From Athripsodes cinereus (lineage: Eukaryota > Arthropoda > Insecta > Trichoptera > Leptoceridae), in assembly GCA_947579605.1 (NCBI GenBank), contig OX388312.1, forward strand, positions 19,615,313-19,679,312: a stretch of 64,000 nt of DNA, read 5' to 3'. Below are positions 46,101 to 54,949 of this stretch, piece after piece. The notes under the pieces are model-generated. The model was not told the origin of the DNA. It did not search any database and worked only from the letters and a program-made list of their open reading frames with translations. How positions within the stretch are numbered: the stretch's first letter is position 1; each line of letters begins with the position of its first letter. The position numbers and the translations under genes were made by a program.

Positions 46101-46748
46101 CATTTGAGCTCCTGCAGCAACCTGGAGGCTTACATCATAACCCTGATACTGTGGATGATCTGTTTAGGCTGTGTTTAAGATTTCTCCAGAGGTTGCCATT
46201 TGAATTTGTCAATAGCTCTGCAATGAGCGCAATACTGCAGTGTGGAATCCTGGCATGTTCATTAGATCACAGAGATGCCAATTCATCTGTAATGAAGTTC
46301 CTATGCGATTTTGTAATGACTGGTCAACAAAAGTCATCTAATCAGCAATGTATAAGTTCTGTAAATTCTTTACTTGTGGAACATGGAGAAGAATTAATTA
46401 ATAGTCTGATATTTGCCAGTGTATTTTCAATACATTCGTACATGTTATCAGATGTAGCAGATGTCTTATTGCAATTGTTAATATGGGACAAAAGTACATT
46501 TAGTTGTTGGCTGGAGAAAGCCTTGCAGAAATTACCACAAAATGCTAACTCTGCTACTGAGGTTCAGTTGAAAAGCTTTCATTCTTTAGTATGTGGGTAA
46601 GTACTGATATATACAATGCATATTCTATTGTTTATTGCACGCAAATTTAGTTAATAGATCTCCACATATTTCTTTCTTTTATTACAGATCGAGGTCTACT
46701 AAGCCAATAACAAATGCTTTGAGAGATTTTACAAGACTTTATTACTGA
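28146..46748 (+). CDS. Tnpo3: Transportin-3, SR-protein nuclear import receptor
   Basis: Eight exons join in frame at GT-AG sites: 28146-28262, 28345-29421, 29509-29675, 30164-30377, 41096-41251, 45539-45762, 45859-46596, 46688-46748. The total is 917 codons plus stop; the human protein is of very similar length. It begins MENPPPLEEVYHAVNALYND and ends LRDFTRLYY, closely matching the animal TNPO3 family (YAWKVSDELL, ESCYFGAQTM, ALADLALQM, VRYTSILL, DPGLWLDRL, NGQTHPC, HSCFLYLASILVDE, HPDTVDDLFRL-like and LDHRDAN segments). The family is an all-helical HEAT-repeat importin-beta protein that carries SR splicing factors into the nucleus under Ran control. Introns 4 (10.7 kb) and 5 (4.3 kb) are swollen with transposons; the other introns are short. 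A possible polyadenylation signal AATAAA lies at 47089. Confidence 0.96.
29838..29963. repeat. Inverted repeat in Tnpo3 intron 3
   Basis: AATAATTTATAAATAATTAA continuing AACACT..TATATTTTC on the left is inverted about 70 bp downstream (GAAAATATAACAGTGTTTTA continuing ATTATTTATAAATTATT). Arms are about 35 bp with a small gap. It is AT-rich and most likely a miniature element. Confidence 0.55.
30378..30890. other. Start of Tnpo3 intron 4, nothing recognised
   Basis: AT-rich intronic sequence with no supported feature before the LINE fragment. Confidence 0.45.
30893..31285 (-). mobile_element. LINE (RTE-type) C-terminal fragment in Tnpo3 intron 4
   Basis: The - strand frame of 111 codons (31235-30900) has RVNKLRWFGHVER, RKRRHPRTTWLEHVDQI, RRACMRHCMTVEEAKEVCKD and a C-terminal PHLGYGVRE. 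This is the end of an RTE-like ORF, antisense to Tnpo3, with the 3' end near 30893 next to a CTATCTATCTATC microsatellite that is its likely tail. Confidence 0.75.
31290..32530. other. Tnpo3 intron 4, AT-rich, nothing recognised
   Basis: Short frames only. A segment near 31990-32120 (GGCATCCCACGAATGAGGTA..) is less AT-rich but unrecognised. Confidence 0.4.
32430..32720. repeat. SINE/LINE tail-like dispersed repeats
   Basis: ATAATAAACCGGGTAATTAT..CCGGGTTAATTGGAAGATAT and an AATAAATAAATAAAAATAAA tail resemble the segments at 38.64-38.79 and 39.95-40.08 kb. ACTTTATTGCACAATTACCA follows, an antisense-type LINE tail common in moth genomes. Ends not defined. Confidence 0.5.
32870..33295 (+). repeat. 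Dispersed repeat with TGAATGAATGA tail (copy A)
   Basis: Text including GATGAGGTATGCCACCCATC-like, CTTGCATGTTTATTA and GCTGGCTACCCTACTTATG, ending in GTGTGAATGAATGAATGAAT, is shared with copies at 37.5, 38.1, 38.4, 39.55 and 54.06-54.54 kb. The left half of the family (GTCTCCCACTCTTTTC..) is inverted here at 32900-32960. The tail suggests mobilisation by an RTE-type LINE, possibly the 9.6-13 kb family. Confidence 0.6.
33437..33471. repeat. Left terminal inverted repeat
   Basis: Imperfect inverted match to 36400-36433, two differences. It begins exactly after the ACTT target copy at 33433-33436. Confidence 0.85.
33888..36077 (-). pseudogene. Putative transposase, DUF7869-like, two exons, one nonsense codon
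   Basis: Exon 1 is 36077-35983 (ATG, 31 codons plus 2 nt, basic: RKKCTPNNEKKRAKSKQQK) with donor GTGAGTG. Exon 2 is 35604-33888 after a TTTTTCTAG acceptor. Together they give 604 codons including the stop, in phase. A single in-frame TAA at 35036-35034 (codon 222) separates the two open pieces; homology-like features run on both sides, so this is one broken frame. After the break there is a CSKC pair, then candidate catalytic acids in LSFDCGKNQ (about D293), MADGCSGQNKN (D377) and GHSFIPPDRVFG (D422), an order fitting an RNase-H-like DDD/DDE fold. An N-terminal KQFKGVESHYCRSKS segment with C and H residues may bind zinc. Many insect genomes carry uncharacterised relatives; function as transposase is inferred from the TIR and target-duplication context. 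Confidence 0.75.
36399..36433. repeat. Right terminal inverted repeat
   Basis: It ends ATTACCTCCTG exactly before the ACTT target copy at 36434-36437, and mirrors the left terminus. Confidence 0.85.
36815..37185 (-). mobile_element. Penelope-like element fragment (GIY-YIG region)
   Basis: The 109-codon - strand frame starts MTTRKIKTRIKEHLNCLKNT and continues SEFANHLIEENHSI. It resembles the linker and distal GIY-YIG endonuclease segment of Penelope-like elements, which typically read TRIKEH..SAFAEHL. The upstream QDVGMTT-like context at 37150-37165 agrees. Only the C-terminal end is present; RT is missing. Confidence 0.6.
37505..37705 (+). repeat. Dispersed TGAATGAATGA-tail repeat (copy B, tailless)
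   Basis: It starts GTTCCGTGGAGCACCCGGCA, passes GTCTCCCACTCTTTTGC and GATGAGGTTTGTTACCCATC, and breaks off after CTTGCATGTTTATTATTACA. Confidence 0.6.
37715..37940 (+). mobile_element. LINE (RTE-type) terminal fragment
   Basis: + strand text encodes the RKHGRLRTT..DHVDQILKDSR and RACVRKCMNVEEAKEACKDR phrases of the RTE-like C-terminus, with frameshifts, ending near PHLGHGVR and a GTATAGTATAGT tail. Confidence 0.65.
38130..38560 (+). repeat. Dispersed repeat, two tandem copies (C and D)
   Basis: Copy C (38130-38345) and copy D (38370-38560) follow each other in the same orientation. Both contain ATTTTACATC, TGAATGTCTT, GGCACG(A)AGAGGA and CTTGCATGTTTATTACAT. Copy D ends GTGATGGTATAGTATAGTAT. 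Confidence 0.6.
38640..38790 (+). mobile_element. SINE-like element / LINE 3' tail
   Basis: AAGACCGGGTTAGTTGGAAG, then CGATAAACTCGCC, then GTAAACAATGTACAGTGAAG with an AATAAATAAATAAATAA tail. The GTTAGTTGGAAGAYATCGC..GCGATAA core is a stem and the end is tail-like, as in short retroposons of moths. A second copy lies at 39950-40078. Confidence 0.55.
39545..39705 (+). repeat. Dispersed TGAATGAATGA-tail repeat (copy E)
   Basis: It contains ACACCTGCCTTTTATGGGAT, AGAGTGGGAGATCAATTCTT and a GTGATGGTATGAATGAATGA terminus followed by ATAATATTATAT. The middle is deleted relative to copies C and D. Confidence 0.55.
39928..40140. mobile_element. 213-bp element: 30-bp inverted repeats around a SINE-like tail
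   Basis: CAGATTAAATATAAGGTAAT continuing TCTAAAATTG at 39928-39957 is inverted at 40111-40140 with one mismatch. Between them lies GGGTTAGTTGGAAGATATCG..AGCACAATAAAGTTTATTAT, the same SINE-like text as at 38.64 kb. No target duplication is evident. Confidence 0.6.
40849..41058. repeat. Minisatellite, five 42-bp units, before Tnpo3 exon 5
   Basis: The unit begins AATTATGTGTGGTGTGTGTT and ends CCATGTCTCAC. Five copies are nearly identical; one has CTCAAAATT instead of CTCACAATT. Because 42 is divisible by 3, all frames stay open across the array, which produces spurious repetitive ORFs on both strands. The array ends only 37 bp before the exon 5 boundary at 41096. Confidence 0.95.
41614..43199. 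mobile_element. 1,586-bp near-perfect palindrome (foldback element), TGTA target duplication
   Basis: The left arm (41614-42399) and the right arm (42407-43199) are near-identical reverse complements around a 7-nt centre (ACACGCA). The ends read GGGTGATTCCGTGTCAAATC and, inverted, GGGTAATTCCGTGTCAAATC. TGTA flanks both sides (41610-41613, 43200-43203). Each arm holds two direct copies of a roughly 310-bp unit with GACACCTTTGGATGCGTATA, GCTGTTGAATGGGGCTTTA and GATATGCCACA. The two 67-codon mirror-image frames at 42261-42545 are by-products of the symmetry. Transcription of Tnpo3 would put a hairpin of about 790 bp into intron 5 RNA. Confidence 0.9.
43204..43867 (-). mobile_element. 5'-truncated RTE-type LINE inserted in the mariner shell
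   Basis: The - strand frame of 172 codons (43848-43330) reads MDEYVYLGSMFARDGRYEMD.., MYASETWTWLKKDES, RVNKLRWFGHVERMD and RKRRRPRTTWLDHV. This is the post-RT region of the LINE family seen four more times in the window. The 3' tail is a GGTATAGTATAGCATAG-type repeat near 43204-43230. ACATTAATGT occurs at 41603-41612 and 43868-43877, the 10-bp target duplication of this LINE, now spread apart by the later palindrome. Confidence 0.8.
43878..44519 (-). pseudogene. Mariner transposase remnant with internal deletion
   Basis: Reading on the - strand from an ATG at 44519 (MDQRICIKFCIKN), one finds TKACGESAISKTRVYEWYKH, DRRITIREVADDVG, then MHHDNDPVHTSLLVCEFLSK, PPYSPDMAPCDFFLFPKIKR and a C-terminal KRWHKWI. 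The helix-turn-helix and the DDD tail motif (HHDN..YSPDMAPCDFF) are recognisable mariner signatures. Frameshifts occur near 44400, and the stretch containing the first catalytic aspartate is deleted between VPKL and HHDN. Inactive. Confidence 0.8.
45035..45502 (-). pseudogene. N-terminal stub of a second Tc1/mariner-like transposase
   Basis: On the - strand near 45145-45080 the text encodes KLGQGKSLRGQTKEVILNVY, an N-terminal phrase seen in IS630/Tc1-type transposase genes of Lepidoptera. The frame soon ends. About 350 bp of leader separate it from the terminal repeat at 45502. The catalytic core is absent. Confidence 0.5.
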
Positions 46749-48005
46749 ACATTGTTGTCTTATTTAATTTTGATATCAAATTATTTGATACATTTGCGTT
46801 ATTGTTAAGAAAAATATAATTAGAAAAATAACAACACACATTTGATTTATTTATTATTTCCTATGTCTAATATTCTGTAAAGGTAATATTAATTGGGTGC
46901 TGGCCTGGATTAGAAATATCTTAAGGACACATTGGGCGAGTTAAAATAGCTTGACCACATTTGGAAAAGTACAGATGAGGAAAAGGCAAACAATTTTACA
47001 TGTCCTATGTTTTAACAACTGAGAGTGGTTTGGCAGTGGTTAGTATCGTTTTTATTAATAGATTGTAATCCGTTATTCTTATAAATAGAATAAAATAAAA
47101 TGATTAATCAAAGTGTATAACAAACACACCAAAAGTGTTAAATGACTTATAGTTAGAAAGGCATTGTAAATAAAAAGTTCCTTGTAAAAACATACTACAT
47201 GTGAGTGAAAAGTGTAAGGCAGCCATTCTTTTCTAAATTCCACCATAAAGTTATAAATACGACCACGATACCTCTCCTCTCAAGTGAACATTCACTCATT
47301 CGTAGGAGTATAGATCTTATAACTTGACAAAAGGCATAATTTTACTTAACATGGTCCATGGACGATAAAGTAGCAATATATGGTCAAGATTTTAATTTGT
47401 TGACCCTCCAAATAATTTTCTGTGATGTCACCCCTTAATGATCTGTTATTTTACTGACAAAACTACCATTAGACAATACAACAGGAATAACTTTTCCCAT
47501 AAAATAAAATGTGTCTGTTCCCTAGACGTATATCTTTCGTTAGTACAAATATTTTCATCTCCCATGTGCTCTTAACATTAAGATATTGCAAAAAATGTAT
47601 AAAATTATTGAAATAAACACGCAATCCACAATGTGAAATATCTTTTACATACGAAATCTTATGACTCCTTACAATGTGTGCGAAATTTTAAGTATCAATT
47701 AGTTTTTTGCTTAAAATTTTGGGCAATTTCTTTTTTATAATTAAATACAAGCTATAATGTTAAATATATTATTTTAGTAATAGCTCTCCAGGAATGTAAC
47801 TTTTTCGGAAGGAAGCTACAGAAACAAAATGTATTAATTTTACTACCGCTTATTATAATCATTTTATGCGGTTTTATTTTAACTTGCATGATATTTCTTT
47901 CATGAAGAACCAGAAGTAGCCAGCGTAATAATAAAAACAAAAAAAAAATACATTTATGCAAATTAAACGCTCGTACATAAAGATGAACTCGCAGATAAAA
48001 GCAAT
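46749..48005. other. Tnpo3 3' flank, no further gene seen
   Basis: AT-rich sequence that should include the Tnpo3 3' UTR; AATAAA occurs at 47089-47094. No other coding sequence is supported. Confidence 0.5.
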
Positions 48006-48014
48006 TTACTAATT

Positions 48015-48124
48015 TCGGTGATAATAAACTTTATTCAATCAATATCAATGTACAAACGTTGAGACAATATTATCACCAATTGGCTACAATTAAGTTGCAG
48101 CAGCCTCACTAGGTTGCCCTGTAT
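48015..48124 (-). CDS. Possible terminal exon of an unrecognised - strand gene
   Basis: On the - strand, a TTTAC-AG acceptor at 48126-48125 is followed by a short frame ending ..TGQPSEAAAT then TAA at 48092-48090. AATAAA follows about 60 bp later (TTTATT on the + strand, 48027-48032). Acceptor, short coding end and polyadenylation signal fit a last exon. I could not find the preceding exon upstream (higher coordinates), where a transposon cluster begins, so the gene may be long-introned, interrupted or illusory. Confidence 0.3.
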
Positions 48125-48742
48125 CTGTAAACATTTAATAATAATTAAAAAAAATGAAATTAATTTTTATTTTATTAAAATAGATACCTTTTCTCTTAAA
48201 ATACAGCAAATTCTTAAAACTATTAAAAAAAGTAATCATGTGAACCGCGCTTTATGAATCAGCTAACATCATGATAATTATCATGTGTATGGTTCGCTGT
48301 TGTACCATTTTTTTAGACCGGGTTTACACTATCAAAGTACACTTGTACAAGTATACTTGGATCCTACTTTGAGAGTGTAAACAGGTGATCCAAATTGTAT
48401 AAGTAGCCGTTAAGTAGTTGTACAAGTAGCCGCCATCCAAGTCAACTAGGACGAAACTCTATTCATCCAAGTGCACTTGGACCGTCCGTTCAATAAAAAC
48501 AAAATGGCGCTAACTAAAAGACGGTGGAACGAATGCGAAACTATTTGGTTCGTAGAGGACGTGCTTTAAAATATTAAATTGAACGATTAATGTTTTGTTC
48601 AATGAATTTTATGAACTCATTGCATGTTTTTTTCTTTTATATAGATTTGTAAACACACCGTTATACTTACTTGTAATATCCGCAAACTTCATTAAATATT
48701 GATGTACGTAATGTACTATTTTGTAGTATAGTTACGTCAAAT

Positions 48743-48903
48743 CAGTGGCGGATTCAGAAAAAACTCAAGGGGGGGGGGCGCAAAAGATATCTTGAGCTAC
48801 CTTAGCTTTTATCGTAATAAAAAAATTATCAAGTCACATACAAAGTCACGTCAATAGGGAGAGAGGGGAGGAGGGGCGCGCCCCCCATCTGTATCCGCCA
48901 CTG
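48743..48903. mobile_element. 161-bp hAT miniature element
   Basis: It begins CAGTGGCGGATTCAG and ends CTGTATCCGCCACTG. CGTCAAAT flanks both ends (48735-48742, 48904-48911). It contains a G-run near 48771 and a GGGGCGCGCCCCCC block. Non-coding, nested inside the Harbinger-like element. Confidence 0.85.
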
Positions 48904-49417
48904 CGTCAAATGACTGTTTGTTTTTCTAGTTTGATAAATAAAATAGTTAGAATAAAAAACTAAAAATAATTAATATTTTTTCAAAAATTTTGTGTTTAAC
49001 ACCGTGGAACTTCATCCATATTGAAAGATTATACATATTTTTTTTTTATAAATTGACACTGTTTATTTTTAAATAAAATTTAACAAAGAAATTTTCGGTA
49101 CCATCGTCCTCTGCGGTAGTTTTTTTATTATTTATTAGAACAAGAAAATTATAGTCTTCAATTAGCAATTACAAAAAAATAAATTTATTATTAAAAAAAA
49201 ACAATAATATGTGGAAATAACTAGCCTTTTTTAATATATTTTTAGTGTTTCAGTTTAAATCATAATAATATAGAGCAGAGATTCAAATTGTAGGTTGCTT
49301 AATCCCAAATTATTTTTAAAAGTATTTATATCTTCCTTTTCTACTTCCAAAATTAAATGCTACTTGGGTGGGGATTTAAACTTGTCTTTAAACCGGCATC
49401 CAAGAGGACTATGAAAC

Positions 49418-49697
49418 TATAGACCATTAAAGGATGACGTCACAGAAAAATCATTGAGGGGCATCAGGCATCCCAACACAACAGACGATTACGGTGTAAT
49501 ATTAGGTGGAACGCCTAAAGAATACCTAATAATCAAAAAAACTGTCAGTGTCGATTTTGTTATTATTTTGTCGTCTGACTTTCTTTTTTTCTCTTATGGC
49601 ATAACATCCTACAAGGATGATTTGCGCAATCTTACTGTTTGCCCCCCAAGCAAAAGCAAATCCATAGACAAGACCACGTGACCTTTAATGGTCTATA
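49418..49697. mobile_element. 280-bp miniature element with 16-bp inverted termini
   Basis: TATAGACCATTAAAGG at the left is exactly inverted at the right (CCTTTAATGGTCTATA). The outermost TATA may include a TA target duplication, as in mariner-type elements. The 75-codon frame inside is not a credible gene. Confidence 0.65.
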
Positions 49698-49980
49698 TAC
49701 GATCTATATGAAACTAATGATAATACGATCTACTTATAAAGTACACTTAATTCAGGTGGTGTTGCTTTGATAGTGTAAGCCCGGCTTTATCTATGCTTGT
49801 TTGATTTATATCATAGAGTATAATAATATAATGTTCTATCAAATCGTGTCATTAATTTATTATTCTAAAATTCTATGGTCGTGTATTTCTCCGATTTGAC
49901 GTTTGAATCGTTTTGTAAATTTTGATAAAATTAAGATTGTTTAGTTTACAAGTCGGTGCTATAAATGCCAAATATAAAAG

Positions 49981-52900
49981 ATGGCAGAGAGTGTGAGCAG
50001 TGAGGAAAACGCTGGTGCCGTAAGCGAAGTGAGTCCTATATATCAAGATGAACTCATTATGAAGCAGCAGAGACGGATTGAACAGGAGGTAGATATTTTA
50101 CATTGGGACGATTTTGTTTTTTGCTCTTTACTGTATAATTTTACTTGTATTTTTTTGTATAACTGATGTAATATATTTTGTATTTGTATGCATGTTATAG
50201 TTATTTGATAATATTGCACTCCTCTTAAAATCACTTCATTTCCCCTTCTACTTTTCATAAAAGCATTTGTAGTTGGTATGAAGTTACTGGAGAAATTTCT
50301 GAAATTTTCTATGCTCCAATGACCACTATACCGGAAGGAAACTGTGTAATAACAATTGCCTTTAAATTTCGTTTCTTAATTTTGCAGGGTTTTAGGTTTA
50401 TTGAGCAAGCACTGGTTTAACAACTTGTAGATTGTAATACCTACACATTCAATCATTAAAAAAATAAAATCACATTATAAAAACTAAACGCAATAAAATG
50501 AGTAGGTTCGAAAAAATAATTTTCATTTGATTGTTTTAGATCTCCGAGAATATTCGCTTGATTGGAGAAAAAGAGGATTTATCAACTTTAGAAGAAGAGT
50601 ATACAGACGACCCTGTATATAAACTCAAGGCAAAATTTTTATCTTCTAAATACAGCTATATTCGGAGGACCCGTCCCGATGGCAATTGCTTCTTTAGAGC
50701 TTTTGCTTATGCGTACATTGAACAATTATTGAAAAATTCCGAAGAATATGATAAGTTCTGTACATTTGCTGAGAATTCTAGGGATAACTTAGTCTCATTA
50801 GGATTTTCCAAATTTACTGTTGAAGATTTCTATGAAACTGTAAGTGTAACGGACTATCTTCATAAAATAAGAATGCTAAAATTACATATTATTTATGTTA
50901 GAATTAGGTATAAAAGTATTTTATTCAAATATCTGTATAAATTTCAGTTCATGGAAGTATTACAAAAAATTAAACAGGAACTGGGCAAAGGTGAAGAGAA
51001 TTCAAGTGCAAAGATGGAACTGCATAGAATATTCAATGATCAGAGTTACTCCAATTATGTTGTTGTGTATTTACGTCTCATCACCTCGGGACAACTGCAG
51101 GCTGAATGTGACTTCTATCAGAACTTCATAGAGGGAGATAGAACTATATCAGAGTTCTGTCATCAGGTAATTTGTATTAGGATTTAACCTAAACACTGTA
51201 TACATACAACCATGAGTGGCTCTCAGTTAGGATTCAACATAAACATTATAGGATCTCAAAATTAGTATTAAAGTACAGTTCAGTCTAAATCTTGTCTTTT
51301 TTTCATTGTATATATCTCTTCCTTTTTCGTTATTTATTCGGAGGGGGGGGGGGGAATCATTCTGTAGCAATGTTCTAGATGGAAACATCCTAGATCTCCA
51401 GAACTACTTACAAAAATCCCATCCCTTCCATAAAACTCTTCCATACCCTATCCTCTTTTTACAAACCAAATTTCCTCAGATTGTACACTATGATGGTCTG
51501 AAATAGTGATTCAACAAAACAATTACATCCCGCTGAACTTTGAAAAAAAAATCTAAATAATTAATAAAAACTCAATGTAATGTTAGGTGATGTTAAGGCA
51601 GGGAGTTAGAACAAATAATTTGCTAAATCCTAATAACTTAGACTAAAAAATAAAGAAAAGGTTCACATATTGAATAGTTGTAATAATAAAAACATTGCTA
51701 AGCTGATGTCCCTCCCCCCTCTCCTAGAGCAAGTGAGAATATCATAAAAATACATTTAATGGAAAATTTTACGCTTAGTATTTTCAAAATATTTGTTTAG
51801 GCCTTTGTTATTTCTAAATTTAATGTCAGAAAAATAGTTATGTATGAAAATATATTGCATTCCTGTTATCCAGTAATTAAATTAAGGCCTTTGCCAACAG
51901 AATAGAGATTTTTAAAATGTTTATTCTTAAAGAAATAAATATACATCATGCAACTAAAATATATGTGCCTTGAAAATCTGTTAAGATGATAATGGTTTGC
52001 AAAGAGCATTCTTACCTGGCCAGAATATTGCATCACTTCATAAGTTTGGTTTGTTTATGATTTATATAGAATATTAATTCATAATTTTTTAAGATTAGTT
52101 TTTTTTACACATAATTCGGTTGGTTTATGTTAGTTCTGCTAGATGATGCTTTTTTGTATTTTATAGGAAGTGGAGCCCATGTACAGGGAATCTGATCACA
52201 TCCATATTATAGCACTGTGCTCTGCCCTCAAAGTGGGTGTAACTGTCAGATATATGGATCGAGGCACTGGAGGAGAGGTACTTGTTTTATGTCTATGAGC
52301 GTTTATATTAGTTAAGGCATCAATAAAATGTAACTACCTAATATGATTTGGTAGCCTATAGGAGTATAATAAGAAATGACTGTTTATTTGTTCACATATT
52401 AACTGAATTGGAGATATTGTTATTAATTAACTCCTTCAGCAAAAAAAAAACAGAAAAGAAACAAAGTTTAGAAAAATCTCCCTAGGCTTCTTAAGCTGGT
52501 AACACGTGTAGATTTTGTTAGGTAGATGCAGAGACTGAGAATTTGCAACAATCAAAATGGGTAGAAGTCTTTCTCCATACCTTGGATTTCAATAAGGTTC
52601 TAGGCTTCATAAGATGTCTGGGACAAGAGGGTTCGCTTTAACTGGTAATACCAGAAAAGCTAAGTAGAGGGAGTATAATAGGTCTTTAAGTCACATTGCA
52701 TAATATGTTATTATTTGAGTGCTTGTAAATCCTTCTTGGGGAACAGCTTGTTTTTATCTTTGTTCAACACTTATTGAACGAGTGTTCTGTTTCTCTTTGT
52801 TGATATAGGGCCTAAATCTTAGCTTCAGTCAGATACTGGTTATGTGATAAACTCACATATGTATAGTATTTTGTTTATTTTACACCTACATACTATAATT

Positions 52901-53708
52901 TATTATTATCATGTCCCAATTGTTTTTATCTTTGTTCAACACTTATTGAACGAGTGTTCTGTTTCTCTTTGTTGATATAGGGCCTAAATCTTAGCTTCAG
53001 TCAGATACTGGTTATGTGATAAACTCACATATGTATGGTATTTTGTTTATTTTACACCTACATACTATAATTTATTATTATGTCCCAATTGTTTTTATCT
53101 TTGTTCAACACTTATTGAACGAGTGTTCTGTTTCTCTTTGTTGATATAGGGCCTAAATCTTAGCTTCAGTCAGATACTGGTTATGTGATAAACTCACATA
53201 TGTATGGTATTTTGTTTATTTTACACCTACATACTATAATTTATTATTATCATGTCCCAATTGTTTTTATCTTTGTTCAACACTTATTGAACGAGTGTTC
53301 TGTTTCTCTTTGTTGATATAGGGCCTAAATCTTAGCTTCAGTCAGATACTGGTTATGTGATAAACTCACATATGTATGGTATTTTGTTTATTTTACACCT
53401 ACATACTATAATTTATTATTATCATGTCCCAATTGTTTTTATCTTTGTTCAACACTTATTGAACGAGTGTTCTGTTTCTCTTTGTTGATATAGGGCCTAA
53501 ATCTTAGCTTCAGTCAGATACTGGTTATGTGATAAACTCACATATGTATGGTATTTTGTTTATTTTACACCTACATACTATAATTTATTATTATCATGTC
53601 CCAATTTTTTTATTCCAGGTAATCGGCCATGACTTTCCAGATGGAACAGTACCTTGCGTACATCTACTTTATCGCCCTGGTCATTATGATGTACTTTATG
53701 TACGATGA
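49981..53708 (+). CDS. Otubain, OTUB1-type deubiquitinase
   Basis: Five exons join in frame: 49981-50088, 50540-50839, 50948-51166, 52167-52277, 53619-53708, giving 275 codons plus stop against about 271 in human OTUB1. The OTU catalytic triad is visible: RPDGNCFFRAF with D83 and nucleophile C86, and RPGHYD with H268 and D270. EEEYTDDPVYKLKAKF, KYSYIRRTRPD, DQSYSNYVVVYLRLITSG, FCHQEVEPMYRESDHIHIIAL and YMDRG are shared with the family. OTUB1 enzymes cut Lys48-linked chains and also hold E2 enzymes such as UBC13 in an inactive state through the N-terminal arm, acting in cytoplasm and nucleus. The initiator ATG at 49981 opens a 36-codon acidic exon; a 172-bp minisatellite fills most of intron 4. 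Confidence 0.96.
51167..52166. other. Otubain intron 3
   Basis: A 1-kb AT-rich intron with a G-run at 51344-51353; no inserted element recognised. Confidence 0.5.
52749..53605. repeat. Minisatellite, five ~172-bp units in otubain intron 4
   Basis: Unit starts fall at 52749, 52921, 53090, 53262 and 53434 (periods 172, 169, 172, 172; the 169 reflects one lost triplet). Units begin TGTTTTTATCTTTGTTCAAC and each contains TTCTGTTTCTCTTTGTTGAT followed by ATAG, a pyrimidine tract plus AG that resembles a splice acceptor. Copies are nearly identical, so the array is recent. It ends 13 bp before the true acceptor of exon 5. Confidence 0.95.
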
Positions 53709-54055
53709 GTACACATTTTCATATTGATTGTATGAACCAGTACAACATTATAACAACTACTTTGGTGGTTATAATTCTACTTAGATGGGTGTCACTCTTA
53801 CTGTCTGAATACATTTGTAATTACTTACATTACTCATCCTACTTTAACTTACGCTACCTATATCTGTTTAAATTCTCATTGTAAAATTACTTTTGAGATT
53901 ATCAGTTGAAAATCAAAAACCGTATTTAAAGGAGTTCACTCAAGTTGGAATATGGTTATCTATGTATACATTTGAATTGATTATTAACACGTCTTTGGCG
54001 GATCGAGTAAAGTCGCCTGATATGGTTATATTTTAGGGACAGGTAGAAAACGGAT
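53709..54055. other. Otubain 3' flank
   Basis: Expected 3' UTR region; no canonical polyadenylation signal could be assigned with confidence. Confidence 0.4.
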
Positions 54056-54548
54056 AGACTTTTGAATTTCATATGCCTTCCATCCAGAACGTCTTAACTT
54101 TTATTGACACAGAGAGGACGACTTGCATGTTTATTACATGCAGTTGGTCCGCTAATTCCTGTGGAGTCCCCGATAAAGAATAGGTCTCTCACACTTTTCT
54201 TGTTTTAAAAGACATATTGGTACAACATCACGTTTAAGATATTTAACATTTTCAGGAGGATAGTTGGCTACCCTACCTGTGGCATGTGCCATCAATGAAT
54301 GAATAATAATATAAAACTTTTATTCAGTGGGATCCCCAGCAAAGAATAGGTCTCCTTTTTTCTGTTACATTTCGACTATGCCATAAAAGCCAGATGTTGG
54401 TAAAACCTCACATATTAGGCATGTGACATTTTCAATTCAGTGATGAGGTATGCCACCCAATCCTGAATGTCTTATTTTTTAATTAATATGAAGAGGACGG
54501 CTTGCATGTTTATTGCATGCAGTTAGTCTGCTGGCTACCTTATTTCCA
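54056..54548 (+). repeat. Dispersed repeat, two tandem copies (F and G)
   Basis: Two head-to-tail copies (about 54056-54310 and 54325-54548) of the family at 33.1 and 38.1-38.6 kb: AGAGGACGACTTGCATGTTT, GTCTCTCACACTTTTC and a GCCATCAATGAATGAATAAT terminus between the copies. Copy G lacks the tail. Confidence 0.6.
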
Positions 54549-54774
54549 GAAATTTCATTCAAACATCCGTGCATGATATCTGTATGTAGTATTAGGAAAT
54601 CAAGAAAACGACAGTACATATTCCTTTGCGCTTATCTATTTCATTCTTGAAATATGTTTTGTAGTAGATAGAATTTTTAAAAATAATATAACACTTAATA
54701 CAGATTTTATTTTTACCTACTTTCTAAAATAGTGTGAAAAATTTATTTGTAGATAGTTTGCTATTCGGATATTT

Positions 54775-54948
54775 AAAAAAAAAAAGAAGATATATCTGGG
54801 TTTTTTTTATAAACCCAAATACAATCTTGTACGCCTTTCACAGTAAACTAAAAGCTTGTGTCGTGAAAGGGGAGTTTGCAGGTACCTGGGATCAAACCAC
54901 GATCCCCCCAGGCTACCGACGAACTGGAATGTATCAGGTTTTGGTAGC
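54775..54948 (-). mobile_element. tRNA-derived SINE (antisense copy)
   Basis: On the - strand: GTTCGTCGGTAGCCTGGGGG (A-box region), TGGTTTGATCCCAGG (B-box region), CTCCCCTTTCACGACACAAG, then TTTGGGTTTATAAAAAAAAC tail. Same family as 13485-13645. Confidence 0.75.
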
Positions 54949-54949
54949 A

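Larger units (their letters stand above)
48316..49786. mobile_element. Harbinger-like TIR element with two nested miniature elements
   Basis: CCGGGTTTACACTATCAAAG at the left is inverted at the right as CTTTGATAGTGTAAGCCCGG. TTA abuts both termini (48313-48315 and 49787-49789), a 3-bp duplication that would fit PIF/Harbinger. No transposase frame is present. Smaller elements at 48743-48903 and 49418-49697 sit inside it. The superfamily call rests on the 3-bp duplication only. Confidence 0.55.

Noticed and set aside
52749..53605. Possible exon array in otubain intron 4, given the acceptor-like ends
   Set aside because: The units contain stops in all frames I read, lack matching donors, and the five-exon model already gives a full-length OTUB1-like protein.
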